Assembly (NCBI RefSeq): GCF_000247695.1
Contig: NW_004624751.1
Coordinates: forward strand, 25,441,566-25,505,565
DNA length: 64,000 bases
From: Heterocephalus glaber
Taxonomy: Eukaryota; Chordata; Mammalia; Rodentia; Bathyergidae
Direction: 5' to 3'
Each line of letters begins with the position of its first letter. Positions within the stretch are counted from its first letter, which is position 1. Positions 33,174 to 45,181 of this stretch are shown one piece after another. Made by a program: the position numbers and the translations under genes. The notes beneath the pieces are model-generated. The model did no database searches. It saw only the letters and a list, made by a program, of their open reading frames with translations, and was not told where the DNA came from.

Positions 33174-36039
33174 TGAGACAGTGACTCAGGGATTTGTGCT
33201 TATCAAGCTCTTCTGCTGATCCTGATGCCCCACACATTGGAGAAGCCCCTCTTTCGTAGCTGATCTTCATTGTGCTGTTGGTCAGCTGTTTCTGGCCCCT
33301 TGAGGAAGAAATGGTGTGTACAGAAATTGAGGGTAAAGATTTAAAACCAATTAAGCAATTTATCAGAAAGGTTTCATTTTGATTGACGCTAATACTTAAA
33401 ATTTAGGTTTGTAGTTTATATATCTGTGTTTTATTTTTCTAACAAACTCATTTCTACTATATCTTACAAAATAATAACCTGGGATGAGTTGACTGTGTGC
33501 CTGTGTGCATGCACAAACCCACACAAGCCATACACCCACCCACACACTCATACAAATTGGTGCTTCATCACAACAATGTGAGAAGCAATCTTCTACTCTG
33601 GGCCATTGTGGTTCTTTGGAATCCTTTTCAGTTTTGCTTCCTGTTTAGGAGGGATATTGAATATCCCAGTTCGGGAAAGGTAAATGTTAACTTATGTTTT
33701 GCACCTTGAGTGTGCCATTATTATTCCCCAGGGCCTCCTGAGTTCCTGCTTTGGGGCATTTGACAAATGAATCTATTTTCCTGGACTGCTGTTGCTAGGA
33801 AGCAAGTGGCTTTGATACCAGCTTCTTACACTTCCCACTGACTTCACTGTTTTCCAGATGTGTTCAGCCCTAGAGATTAAACAATAGACCAAAGACAAGG
33901 AGGAAAACATTTACCACAATATGTTTCGGTGGTGTTATCATAATTTTTAAATTGGCCCTATTGAAAAGGGGAAAAAACCATGGATAATTCTCACCTTGTA
34001 AGAGTAGCAGAAGTATTTAGGGTCATTATTGTATTTTATGGAAACAAAATTCCCTTTAATATATAATAAAGAGTCTGTGAAAGTACAGTATAATACTTCC
34101 ACACTTTCTTTGGAGAGCTTTTGTCCTTTATAGTTTTGAGGGAGAGTTTATAGTACAGTTTTGCTTCTATTTAGTAATATAGACATGATCTATTTTCAAA
34201 AACAAAAAAACAGTTTTTCAATAGAAAATAAATAAATGAAATAAATGAATGTTTTTCTGTTAGACACACATAAGCATGATCAAAAGATGATTTAATGATG
34301 GAAGCTGATGCAAGTTGTTATGGCAACTAGAATCTGGAAGTACCTGGTTGTGCTTGTGTATTTTATTTCCTCTGCCCTCCTTTTTCTTTTAAAAGAGAAA
34401 AAAAAGTGTGGTTTTCCATCTGGCTTAATCACAGTGTTAAAATACCAGTGTCAAATAAAAATATCTTATAGGATAATTTCACATCTGTTGTAAGACGAGT
34501 GATATTTTACCTTAATAAGAAATAAATGCAATTATGTGAAAGTCTTTTAGGAGAAAAGAACATGATCATACTTTATCAGAAATTGCTGAAGAATCTTTTT
34601 AATTGTCTTTAGCTGTTATTCTCTACCTGAATTATGTTACTTGGTTCATGTTTTTTTTCCACATGAAGAGGAGAACATGTGATTGTAGTTGCAGAGAAAC
34701 CAGGAAATGGCTTTTCATTATTTAATACCACCTTCTAGCCTCAGTCATTTGCTTTGTAAGACCTTCTCTTTCCTTTTTCTTTTTGTTTGGTGTTCTTCTA
34801 ATGCCAAAGAAATTAGGTTCCATTCTTCAGAACTGAAAAAATTATATAAATAATTTCGCAAAAGTGTTTACTTTGCTCTATTGCTACACTTGGTTACTAT
34901 TTAGCATCACAACATTCTCCTTAGTATGTATTTTATAGGTGAAATTATAAATTCTACTTTAGCAACTAATAAATGAGGTAACTAGAATAGCACCTTTTAA
35001 ATCTATTACTTAAGCAAGGAGAAACAGTCAGTTAGGAAGCATTATTTTTGTTTTGTTTTGAAACCAAGTTATGACATTTTAGAAATATCCTGTCTTGTAC
35101 ATACAGTGAGTGCACTGAGTTGGTTTCTCCTGTCTTATTCTAAATAGTAGTGAGATGTTTTAGTAGCTTCTTTTTTATTCTTTGTAGAAGAAATATTGAA
35201 ACAACTTAGGCATCTAATAGATTCATTTCAGTCACACTCTATTCTGAGTCTTTTATTTGTAAATAGATTAACCTACAGGAAAAAATGTCTTTGTGGCTAT
35301 TTGTAGATATATTCAGTTAGGAGTTTTGGAAAGGTCAATGTTACTAGTTTAATTACATAAAATCAAAGATTATCTCTGTGCTACTATGAATTACACATAC
35401 TACTGTATGAATGACAAATCAGGGTCGTCTGTGAAAATGACTACTGATCTGTGCTCAGTTACTTTTCTGATACTCCAGTACAAAGAGGTTTATAGACAGC
35501 TCAATGTACAGAAAGAGGTAGAGGACTGATCATCAAGTCTTCCTTTAAGATGGCCTCCCTAGGTGAACACCAATATCAGTTAATATTATTTGATACCAAG
35601 AATTCAGAAGTTGTATCAAATAAATGTATCACCGTAGTTATATAAACCAGCTACACTAGATATGGATAACTCTACACCTGTGTAGGAGTGTCAATTCTGT
35701 TTCCTTGGGAATAGGAAGAAAAACACTAAGTGAAAAAGGAAATACTTCATTTTAAAGCATTAGTTATATTTGCAATGGAGTTAGTTAATCATATAATTCA
35801 AAATCTTCAGAATATAAAATACCAGAAAGTCATAAGTTACTTGGACCTTTACTACTAGAATTATTCAAGTTTACATATAATTATCAGGTAGGAAATATTT
35901 TCCAAAAAAGAGTAGGGAATTTTAAAAAATCTCATTGTGGTAGTTTATTTATCAGGAGAAAGATCTGAGATCCTCAAAAGTTTATTTAACCAAAACAAGA
36001 TTAATAATTTCTAGCCTAAAAGACTTAAAAAGGCTAAGT
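33174..36039. other. No recognised feature
   Basis: AT-rich. Nothing that I can name; open frames are short and of chance composition. Confidence 0.4.
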
Positions 36040-36205
36040 AACTTTTTCTTGGGTTAATTGCTTGGAGGAAAGCCAGCTACCATATTATAATACTTAAGCA
36101 GTCTGATGGCACTGCCCAGGTAGAGAGGAACACAAACTTCCTGCCAGGGGGAGCAGAGAGCAGAGGAATTTTCTCTTGCATCAATTTCCCAGCAAAAAAT
36201 AATCC
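36040..36205 (+). repeat. Possible MLT1-type fragment
   Basis: 'ccagctaccatattataata' and 'cttaagcagtctgatggcac' recall MLT1 text. Weak and partial. The next 400 bases show nothing that I can name. Confidence 0.33.
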
Positions 36206-36614
36206 AAGCTTCCACACAGATGTAGACAGCTACCCATACAGAACATAGCTAGTGCTAACAGAGGCAAACCTAAAAAGTCCAAACCAACTGTCCAGAATCT
36301 TAGACTTCTTTGAAACTCTTTTATACTAATTTAGCTACATCTGGAGTCCTGTTGGTGTGGGAAATAATTATTCCCAATTTTTCAGTCTAGTCATAGGTTG
36401 ACTATTATCTTAAGATAATACCTGTTTTAGTTATTATTTTTAACTATACAGTCAAATAAAGATGAGTCTCTTTTCTAAAAGTGCACTCTAAGATAAAGTT
36501 CTAAATTGGGAATGTTTGCTGAGAGGACACTTTAAGGTTATATTTTTATGTCTATACATCCTATGACAATCAGTTTCTGAGAAGCTTAAGATCAAACTCC
36601 TTTTAATGGGACCA

Positions 36615-37015
36615 GTGTTGCTATGTAATACATTACCCCAAAACTTTAGTATGTATGGTCCCTTTTGGAAGCTGGGAATTCAGAATTCAGAGGCTGCTTA
36701 TCTGGCTTAGAGTTGCAGTCACCCAGAATTGGCGCATTTATTTCAAAGATGGCACACTCACTCTACCAATAACGGGAAGTCTCTGCTCTTTACTGGCTGT
36801 GGAAGGAGGCTTTCGCTCCTCTCCGTATGGGCGGCATCAGAGAACTGCTTGAGTGTTCCCATGACATGGTGAATAGCTTTCCTCAAAACAAATGATCTAA
36901 GAGAAAGATGACAGGAGCAGAGCAGTAATGCCTTTTAAGCCCCATTCCTGTTCAATTCATTAGAAGCAGGTTGCTAATCACAGGCCACATTAAAGGATAT
37001 AAGATTAGTCTTCGC
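36615..37015 (-). repeat. Old interspersed repeat, family not named
   Basis: 'gctatgtaatacattacccc', 'atctggcttagagttgcagt', 'gtgttcccatgacatggtga' and 'agtaatgccttttaagcccc' follow, in order, a common old mammalian repeat that starts with 'tgtaacaaattaccccaaaa'. I am sure it is interspersed, not of its class. The orientation given is nominal. Confidence 0.5.
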
Positions 37016-37300
37016 CTATTCAAGAAAGATGTACCAGTACAGTTTAGAAGTATTTTAGTTTCCCAAAATACAATAATTAGCAAGTCTAACTGATACCTGT
37101 TTTCAAGGAATTGATATTGAGATTATGAGGACCATGAAGAGAAGTATGACAGTACCTAGAAGACATAGGATCCAAGACTTAGCAAAGGCCTCAAGTTTGA
37201 GAAAAAATGATATATACATATAAATGTATGTATATAGCACAAATGGTGGGCTGGTAACAACCACAGCAAATACTATAGAGGCAAAGATACACAATGCCTG

Positions 37301-37303
<3 letters not shown>

Positions 37304-37347
<44 letters not shown>
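37304..37347. repeat. (CT)n(AT)n microsatellite
   Basis: CT dinucleotides 37304-37332 pass into AT dinucleotides up to the T-tail of the adjacent ID SINE. Confidence 0.95.
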
Positions 37348-37348
<1 letters not shown>

Positions 37349-37429
37349 TTTTTTTTTGGTATTGGGTATCGAACTCAGGACCTTGCCCTTTCGCGGCAGC
37401 TGCGGTGCCACTGAGCTAAATTCCTGGCC
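37348..37429 (-). mobile_element. ID-type SINE, antisense
   Basis: T-tail, 'ggtattgggtatcgaactca', 'ccactgagctaaattcctgg'. The tail abuts the CT/AT microsatellite, which may have grown from the tail or from the target. No clear flanking repeat. Confidence 0.88.
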
Positions 37430-37871
37430 TCCTAGGCCATCTTAATGGTAGGAGTTGAATAAGTTTCTGCTATTGTTCTTAGAGTGTGGATAAGCCTCTA
37501 AAATTCAGCCCCATGGTTATTCTGTAGCTGATGAGAGATAACCTGGTTTTTAGTTTTCATGCTTGTATATCTGTACACTACCACCACTTTAGGTAGTAAT
37601 TGAAAGTTAAACAACATCAAAAACAAGAATAAAGATAGTTATTATTTCCTGTTTTTAGATTAAAAAAATTTAAAACATTTTAACATGAATATATGGAAAT
37701 TACTGAAGAATACCAGAATAAAAATATCATTAACGCCAATGCTAAGAAGAAAGGACAATAATATTTTATAATATAATTTACCCTTTAAATGTATTTTATA
37801 TTGATAACTTGCTTTCTTTGCTTACCATTGTACAAGACTTTTCCCATGTCACCAAAACTCTTTGTAAAATC

Positions 37872-37975
37872 TACTTATTTTGGGCTGGGGATTCAGCTCA
37901 GTGGCGCTGAGCCTGCCTTGTAAATACAAGGTCCTGAGTTTGAACCCTGGTACCAAAAAAAGATATATACTTATT
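37872..37975 (+). mobile_element. ID-type SINE with short TSD
   Basis: 'gggctggggattcagctcag', 'cctgagtttgaaccctggta', 'ccaaaaaaa'. Flanks 'tacttatt' at 37872-37879 and 37968-37975 are identical. Confidence 0.92.
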
Positions 37976-38094
37976 CTTACATTGTAATTTGCATATGATG
38001 ACCCAACAATTAAACCACACAATTTGAGTTTTGACAAAACACTACAAGACTCATTATCTAAGACATTTTCATCAACCTGAAAAGTGCTCTTGTG

Positions 38095-38645
38095 TCACTT
38101 TGTATGTCTCACCACTGGCTCCTAGCAACTACTGATCTGCTTACTGTCACTATAGCTTTGTTTTCCTAGAATTTTATACAAAAGGAAACATATAGTATGC
38201 AGTTATTTGTCTAGATTCTTTCACTGAGGTCAATGGTTTTGAGATTTATCCATAACATTACATGTGTCAATAATGTTTTCCCTTTTATTGTTTATTATTA
38301 ATCCAGTCTTTAGGCATCCAACAATTTGTTTATCTCTTCACCAGTTTGTGAATATTCATTTATTTCTATTCAGAAATATAATGAATTAATCTGCACTGGT
38401 TAAAGAACACAGACTTTCATTTCTTTTATGTAAATATCTGAGAGTAGAATTGGTGGTCTTATGGTAAGTGTGTATTTAATGTAACAAATCTCCAAACATT
38501 TCCCAAAGTGTTTGTATTAGCAATGTATGAAAATTCTAGTTGCTCCACATCCATGCTAGAAGTACAATCTTCCAAATTTTGGACATTCTAGGACATCTTA
38601 ATTTGCATTTTTCTTATAATTAAATGTTATCAAATATATTTTTAT
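38095..38645 (-). repeat. Old L1 3' region, antisense
   Basis: 'actactgatctgcttactgt', 'cactatagctttgttttcct', 'gattctttcactgaggtcaa', 'aatttgtttatctcttcacc' and 'tccccaaacatttcccaaag'-like text match antisense old L1M order. Confidence 0.7.
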
Positions 38646-39045
38646 ATGTCTTAGCTTCCTGGGCTTCCATAACAAAGTACCACAGATTGAGTAGCTTTAA
38701 CAACATAAATTTATTTCTAACATTACAGAGAATAACGTCTAAGATCAAAGTGTCAGCAAGGTTAACTTCTTCTAAGGCATCTCTCCTTAGCTAGCAGATG
38801 GTCCCTTTTCCTTGTATGTTTACATGGTCTTCTTTCTGGGTGAATCTATTGTCCTGATCCCCTCTTCTTACAAGGACATTTGTTATGTTGGAATAAAATA
38901 CACCTCAGTAAACTTATTTTAAATTAATTACCTTTGAAAGCAGTTTGCCTCTAAAACTGTTGAGGTAGATTTGGAGGCATGAAAGGTTAAGATTTAAGCA
39001 TATGAATTTGGATGGGCTGTGGAGATACACAATTTCTGTATAAAT
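38646..39045 (+). repeat. Old interspersed repeat, family not named
   Basis: 'gcttccataacaaagtacca', 'cagattgagtagctttaaca', 'gtttacatggtcttctttct' and 'aggttaagatttaagcatat' follow a very common old mammalian repeat. The class is not certain. Confidence 0.6.
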
Positions 39046-39064
39046 TTTAGAACTGTTCTTTTAT

Positions 39065-39785
39065 TTTTGTGAAAAGTGTCACTAGAATTTTGCATTGAAC
39101 TTGTAATTCGCACTGGATGGTATAGATATTTGGATAATAATGCTACTTTTTATCCACGAATACAGGATATCTTTTTATTTATGTGTGTCTTCTTTAATTT
39201 CTTCTATTAATGTTTCATAGTTTTAAGTGTACAAATCTCTCACTTCCTTGGATAAATTTATTCCTAAGTATTTTATTCTTTTGATGTCATTATAAATGAA
39301 CCTAAGGATATGCACTGGAGAAAGGACAGTATTTTCAATAAATAATGCTAGGAAAATTAAATATCCACATGCAAGAGAATAAAACTATACCCCTATCTCT
39401 TATCTGTTAAAAATCAATTAAAATGTATTATGGTATAATATCATTAATTTGGAGGGATAGTTAGTTGTTAGTGTATGGAAACGCTATTGATTTTTGTATG
39501 CTTATTTGTAGCCTGCAATTTTACTTTATTTGTTTATTAGTATTAACAGTATTTTTGGTGGAGTTTTTATAGTTTTCTATATACAGTATAAAATTATGTC
39601 TTTTGCAGAGACAAATTTACTTATTCCTTTCCAATTTGTATGCCTTTTTTCTGTGGCCTAATTGCTCTAGCTGACTTTTTGTAAGAGGTTGAATAGAAAT
39701 GGCAAGATAATATTCTTGTTTTATATTGAGTAGGATGTTAGCTGTGTGCTGTGACATATGATATCTGTAAGTGATATATGGCTTG
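39065..39785 (-). repeat. Old L1 ORF2 region, antisense, with an embedded opposite piece
   Basis: 39070-39290 ('ttgcattgaacttgtaattc', 'gataaatttattcctaagta') and 39445-39780 ('ggaaacgctattgatttttg', 'tttccaatttgtatgcctt', 'aattgctctagctgactttt') are consecutive parts of one antisense L1 ORF2. They are separated by a sense L1 piece at 39300-39440. Confidence 0.75.
39300..39440 (+). repeat. Sense L1 ORF2 fragment inside the antisense L1
   Basis: 'gcactggagaaaggacagta', 'ttcaataaataatgctagga' and 'aaaatcaattaaaatgtatt' are sense-strand text from the C-terminal part of L1 ORF2. Confidence 0.65.
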
Positions 39786-39889
39786 TGATACATCTGAATT
39801 GTCATTTAAAGGGATTATAAAATAAAGAAAATGTTTTCTTTTAAAATATTTACCTACATATTCCACTTCTGGGATTGTTCATTTTTTGG

Positions 39890-42060
39890 AGCAGATGCAA
39901 CTTTTCATTTTATATCACTATCCTCCTGCTGAAAGAATTTCCTTAAATATTTCATGTTGTATAGGGTTCTTAGTTGTAAATTTTATTATTTTTCTGCAAA
40001 AGTCTTCATTGCACCTTTAATTTTGAAACACTTTGCCTGGGTAATGAATTTTAGATTAGTGTTTTTATTTTTCTAAAGAGCACTTCATTAAGAAAAGCTA
40101 ACAATGATTTTTTATGTGTGCAATAAATACATTATGGTTGGTTATAAGTACAATATTGTTAAGCAGATGTCTAGAACTTGCTCCTCTTACTTAACTGAAA
40201 CTTTATTCTCATTAAATAATAAATCCCTGTTTTTTTCTTTCCCCTATTCTACCCCTTGATTCTATGAATTTGACTATTTTAGACCCCTTAGTTAAGTGGA
40301 CTCATGTGATATTTACCTTTCTGTGACTATCTTATTTCAGGTAGTATAATATATTCAAGGTTCATTCATGATACCAGGTACTGCAGATATCCCTTTTTTA
40401 TTAAGGTAAAATACCATTCTATTGTATCTATCACATTTACTTTGTATATTCATCCATTAATGGACATTTAAGTTGTTTTCATATCTTTGCTAGTTTGAAT
40501 AATGTGGGAGTGAACAGAGGAATGCTAATGTATCTGTGAGATCATGATTTCAATCCTTTGGATAAATATACAGACACATGATTGTTAATTATATGGTAGT
40601 TCCTTTTTAAAAATTTTTTTGAGACATCTCCATGCAATTTTCATAATGACTATACCATTCTGTATTCCCACCAATATTATACAAGGGTTTCAGTATCTCC
40701 ATAACCTCCCCAACTCTTGTCTTTAGAGTACATAAAGAAAAAGAAAATAGCTAAGTCTTTACTATTTTTGAACCTTACATGGTTTCTGCCATTTACCTGC
40801 TATTTTAATTTTGTTCCTTTCTGGATTCTTTTAAGATTTTGTTTTTATCATTGGTTTGTAGCAATTTAATTATGATGTATATTGATGTGGTTTTCTTTAG
40901 GACTATCAGCTCAGTGTTCATTGAGTGTCTTCCATTTGTGGATTTATATTTTTCACCAAATTTGTAAATATTTTAGCCATTATTTCTTCAAATATTTTTG
41001 CTGGCACACTCCTTGCCCACACTTCTTCCCTTCTCCATTTCTGGAACTCTAATTTCATACATGTAGATACTTGGTACTGTTCGAGTAGCTCACTGATGTG
41101 CTGTTCATTTTTTTCTCCTCATGTTTTGTTTTGGGTAGTTTCCCTTTTAGCAGCTTTAAGTCATTGATCATCTCCTTTTTTTCTTGCATTGTACAATGTG
41201 CTGTTAGTCACATCCTTTTTAAAAAAAATTTCTGACTTTGTGTTTTTCATTTCTAGAAATTTTATATTTCTCTTTTCTTATTAAATTCATGGTTTGCTCT
41301 ATAATCGTAAACATATGAAACATTTATGATAGATATTTAATTTTCCTTGTCCTCTAATCTTTTACTTATAAGTCTGTTTCCATGGGTTGATGTTTATCAT
41401 AATTATAGATCACATTTTCCTTCTTCAAATGACTAGTAATTTTTTAATTTGGCATTAGACATTGAGTTTCTTATATTTTGTGTTTCAAGTACTTTATATA
41501 TATATTGTGAGATTTTGTTATGATATTCAGTTCAGTGACTTGGATTTATGGCATCAATTTAGTTAATGGGATTTGAAGCCTTTAAACTTTGTTAGAGAAG
41601 TTACAAAGATGTCATCAGTCTAAAGATAAGTTATTACCAAGGCAATATCTTTGATGACTCTACCCAATGTGCCATGCATTTTTGATGTCTTCCAATTCTG
41701 GCTTATGGAATTTGGAAAAATCTGAGTCCTGTGTGTGCTTCATCAGTTGTTCTGCCTATGCCTTTCCTGTGATTTTTTTTCTTCCTATGCATACACTGAT
41801 CAGTACTAAGCTAAGAAATTGCAGGACCCTTCTGTGGACCTTGAGAATCCTAAATGTGATGCTTTATTTCTGGTACCCAGACCCACATATCTTAGACATT
41901 TTCCCTTCCCTGTACTTCAATGTTTTCTCCTGAACTCAGCACAGCTGTGATGTTCTTTGGGTTCTCTTTCAGTGCAGTGCACTTTGATATGGAAATTGTG
42001 TCAAGGCAATAAGCTGAAACTCCTATGATTTCTATTCTTTCCAATTTGTTTCTATTCTTT
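39890..42060 (-). repeat. Old L1 mosaic, antisense
   Basis: 39900-40080 and 40790-41220 resemble the antisense 5' region of old L1M ('tttagccattatttcttcaa', 'atttctggaactctaatttc'). 40150-40725 resembles an antisense 3' region ('ttgattctatgaatttgact', 'caaggttcattcatgatacc', 'tcccaccaatattatacaag'). Probably several old insertions. The part beyond 41250 is weak. Confidence 0.55.
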
Positions 42061-42384
42061 CAGGAATCGGTCCTGGTCCTTGTGTTACCCAACACGTGAA
42101 AGGTATTTTTCATATACTTCATCTACTTTGTAAATTATTTAAGTTACGAAAGTAAATTGGTTCCTTATTATTCTATGTTAGAGATTTGTGTTGCTTCTAA
42201 TTTCTCAAAACATGCTTTAAAAGTCATTGTAGATAAATCTTTGAATTAGTTATTAGTTTGTTTCAATAGTTTTCCTAGAAGGGAAAATTTCTTAACTTAA
42301 AAAATTTAAGCACTGTTTTATGTTCTGGATACATATGGAGCAAATTGCTTTTCAGAAAGCTTGTATGGAGTTATAGGAATCATT

Positions 42385-42600
42385 AAATATACCAATAGCT
42401 AAAATTTACTGGACTCTTATTATATCTCAGACACTATTACAGATATGTTCACAAATACATATTTGTTTACTTTTCACAAAATCCTTATAAGGTAGACATA
42501 AATGTTAGGCCCATTTTAAAAAGGAATAAACCAAGGAGCAAGAATTACATAGTTGTAACCAAGATTTTATATAACAGCTCTTAAGTATTGGATCAGAATT
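42385..42600 (-). repeat. MIR SINE, antisense
   Basis: 'ctaaaatttactggactctt', 'attatatctcagacactatt', 'cacaaaatccttataaggta' and 'cattttaaaaaggaataaac' give nearly the whole antisense MIR. Confidence 0.72.
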
Positions 42601-43799
42601 CAACATAGTACCTCCAATCTAACCATTATGTACAGTACTATTTACTTATAAACATTGTTATCATTTGAAATCTTTGCAGAGTAAATACAGAAGGACACCT
42701 CATTCTTTGAGTTTGATTACAATTTTTCATACCTATTAACATTTTATTTCTTCTTTTATAGACCACCTATTTGTGTTTATGCTTGTCTTATCTCTTTAAA
42801 CTAGCTGCCTTAAAACAGAAAAGGTGAATAAGACATTATAGGCCCATGAACCCCCAGAAATTCATAGTGCCAGCACTGTAAAAACAACTCAAGATCCCAG
42901 ACTTTAGGCTTAGTCTGAAGATAGAAAGTGAAATGACAGTCTTGGTCACTGTGGTCAATATCTGAGTGATGGAGACCTCTTCCAACCATTTCTACTCTTG
43001 GTGGTCTCAGTAGGCTTGTGGAAGGGCAAGCAGAGAGGATGAAAATGAAAGGTGTCAAAATGCCCTTAGAGTTAGCTTAAAAGACAACTTAAAATAGTAA
43101 CCAGGGTAACTAGAATCACTCTAGTTTAAATGAGGAAAACATTTAATTTGAAGACTCATTTGGTCAGTAAGTAGCCACCAACATTCTAAAATTAGTTTTT
43201 AAGGTTATATTTATAGTGCCTTTTGGTCATTCTGATTATGAGCATTTAGTTTTGGTTTGAAAATAGTCTTGAAGACAACATCAAATTACTTCAAATTTCT
43301 TTCATAATTTTTGCTCAGTACACTTGATACAAGGAAAAGTATTTAAATTCTTTTACATAATAAGGGACAAGTGAAGATAGTTAGCTGTACTTTTATAAAG
43401 CATTTCATTATTCTGTATATTCTTATTTCATTAACAAAATAAATTGTGTTATTTTAATAGATAAATATACTGTCAGTAATTTTGTATGTAATAAAAATAT
43501 ATAAGATCTGAAAACAAGTGAATTCACTTTATAGATCTATACAGTCAGGATAGTTCACCACTGATGATTAGACATACTGTCTTATTAAAATTTGAAGGTC
43601 ACATCAGTATTTAACTCATTACCTAATGGATTGTAATCTATGCCAAACAGGTACTGTGTAATTGTTACCGGTTCAGCAATAAAAATGAACATGAACTTTT
43701 AGAAATAGGCCATTTGTCCTCAAATCCTAACTGCCACTATTAGGTTTTATGATTTATTTAAAGTAAATTCCTGTATATTTCAGCTTCTGTTAGTGTAAC
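42601..43799. other. No recognised feature
   Basis: AT-rich sequence up to the target site of L1 copy 2. An 82-codon antisense frame (42810-43058) has no recognisable family. Confidence 0.4.
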
Positions 43800-43810
43800 A
43801 GTGCTGACCA
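43800..43810. repeat. Left TSD of L1 copy 2
   Basis: 'agtgctgacca', identical to 50431-50441. Confidence 0.93.
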
Positions 43811-45181
43811 GAGGGGCAGAAAGGTGAGGAGCCCACCTCGTTTTGGGCCTCCCAGCCAGGGGTGGACCAATGAGGAGCGGAGCCGTGGCAGCACCACCTC
43901 AAGCCCCCCCCCCCTCGCCGGCACCCCACACTACAGGGGCACAGGGGGGCATAAAGGCCATTGTCCTGAGCTGCAGAAGTGAACAACAGAGAGAGGGCCT
44001 CTCTCAGGCTCCTTGATGAAAATTGAAGCCCACTGGAAAAGTGAAGAGAATCTCTACAATAAAGGCACACCAGACCACCATAGTTGTTAAGTTGGAGGGA
44101 TCACTACCTTCCACCAGAACCTGGACTATCTTCAGGGGAAAGGCAGCTGGAACCTGCAGTAGAACCTTGCAGAGTTCAACCCTGCAGGAGGTCAGGGAGC
44201 TCAGCTTGGGCCTTGCAGTCAGAAATCAGCCTGAATCTCAAAGGTCTGCTGCTGGATTGCTGAGACTAATTGACTTAGACCTGCACACTGTGGCCCACAT
44301 TGTCTATTGTGACAGCAGAGACATACCCTGAAGGAGGTCCTTCATTTTTATTTTTTATTTTCAAAATTATTTTTTCTCTCATTTTAAATTTTTGTTTTTT
44401 CTACTCTTTTCAATTTTTTTCTTCTTTTTTCTTTTCTTTCTCTCTCTCACTCTCCCACATTGTTGTTCATCTCCCTTTTTGTTCCTGTTCCTGCCCTAAT
44501 TCAGATTTCTTCTTTTTCTTTTCTTCTTTCTAGTTTCTTCTCTCTATTGTCATTAGTTTCAAAGGAAAGAGAACACAGTTTCTAGCTTCCCTATTGCTGG
44601 TAGGTTGTTCTGTTCTTGTCTGTGTTGTTTCATTCTGTCTTTTCCTCTTGTCTTCAACAGTTCCCTAGAGTTTGGGTGATCTTCCTGTGTCTTCTGGTCT
44701 CACTTCTCACCTTTCCTTTTCCTTCTACCTATCAATCCCTCCCTGCCCAACTCCTTCTAAGTCCCCATCCTGAAGGGTAAAGTTGCTATATTGAAGAGTT
44801 TATTCACTATAAACATATTTTGGGCTGGTCCTCAATTTTAATTTAATTCACATGGTTAAAAGTGATAGATAAATAACTACCACAAATTGTTATTTTCTAA
44901 GCTGTACTTTATATTATTGTTATTGGTGATTGTATCACTTGAGCTAAGGTGTTGTGATTGATCTAATCAGTTATACTTCTGGTATAATGTAAATGAAATT
45001 GCTCCAGACTAGAGACATAAAACCTTAAGATCAGCTATATCTCATCTTAAGTAAGACACCTCTGAGAAGCAATCACTCCATAAGGGTTCTAAATACAAGC
45101 AACAATTATATCTACAATAGCCAATATTGAAGTATCAACCCAGGAACTAAACCAAGGACTGTACTAACAATAAAAATAGAA
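43811..45181 (+). promoter_or_regulatory. 5' leader of L1 copy 2
   Basis: Three parts: a GC-rich head (43811-44340) with a C-run near 43906; a pyrimidine tract (about 44337-44560) of mostly T with C; and an AT-rich tail up to the ORF1 start. Expected to hold the internal promoter in the parent element. No extended similarity to the leaders of copies 1 and 3. Open frames of 96 and 102 codons in the head (43780-44070 minus, 44023-44331 plus) have no family features. Confidence 0.7.

Noticed and set aside
32944..33270. 108-codon minus-strand frame around the ID SINE at 33066
   Set aside because: The frame is carried through the SINE and its duplications. The peptide read before the SINE (33174-33270) matches no family that I know.
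44300..44533. 77-codon frame rich in Phe and Ser
   Set aside because: A translation of the pyrimidine tract in the L1 copy 2 leader.
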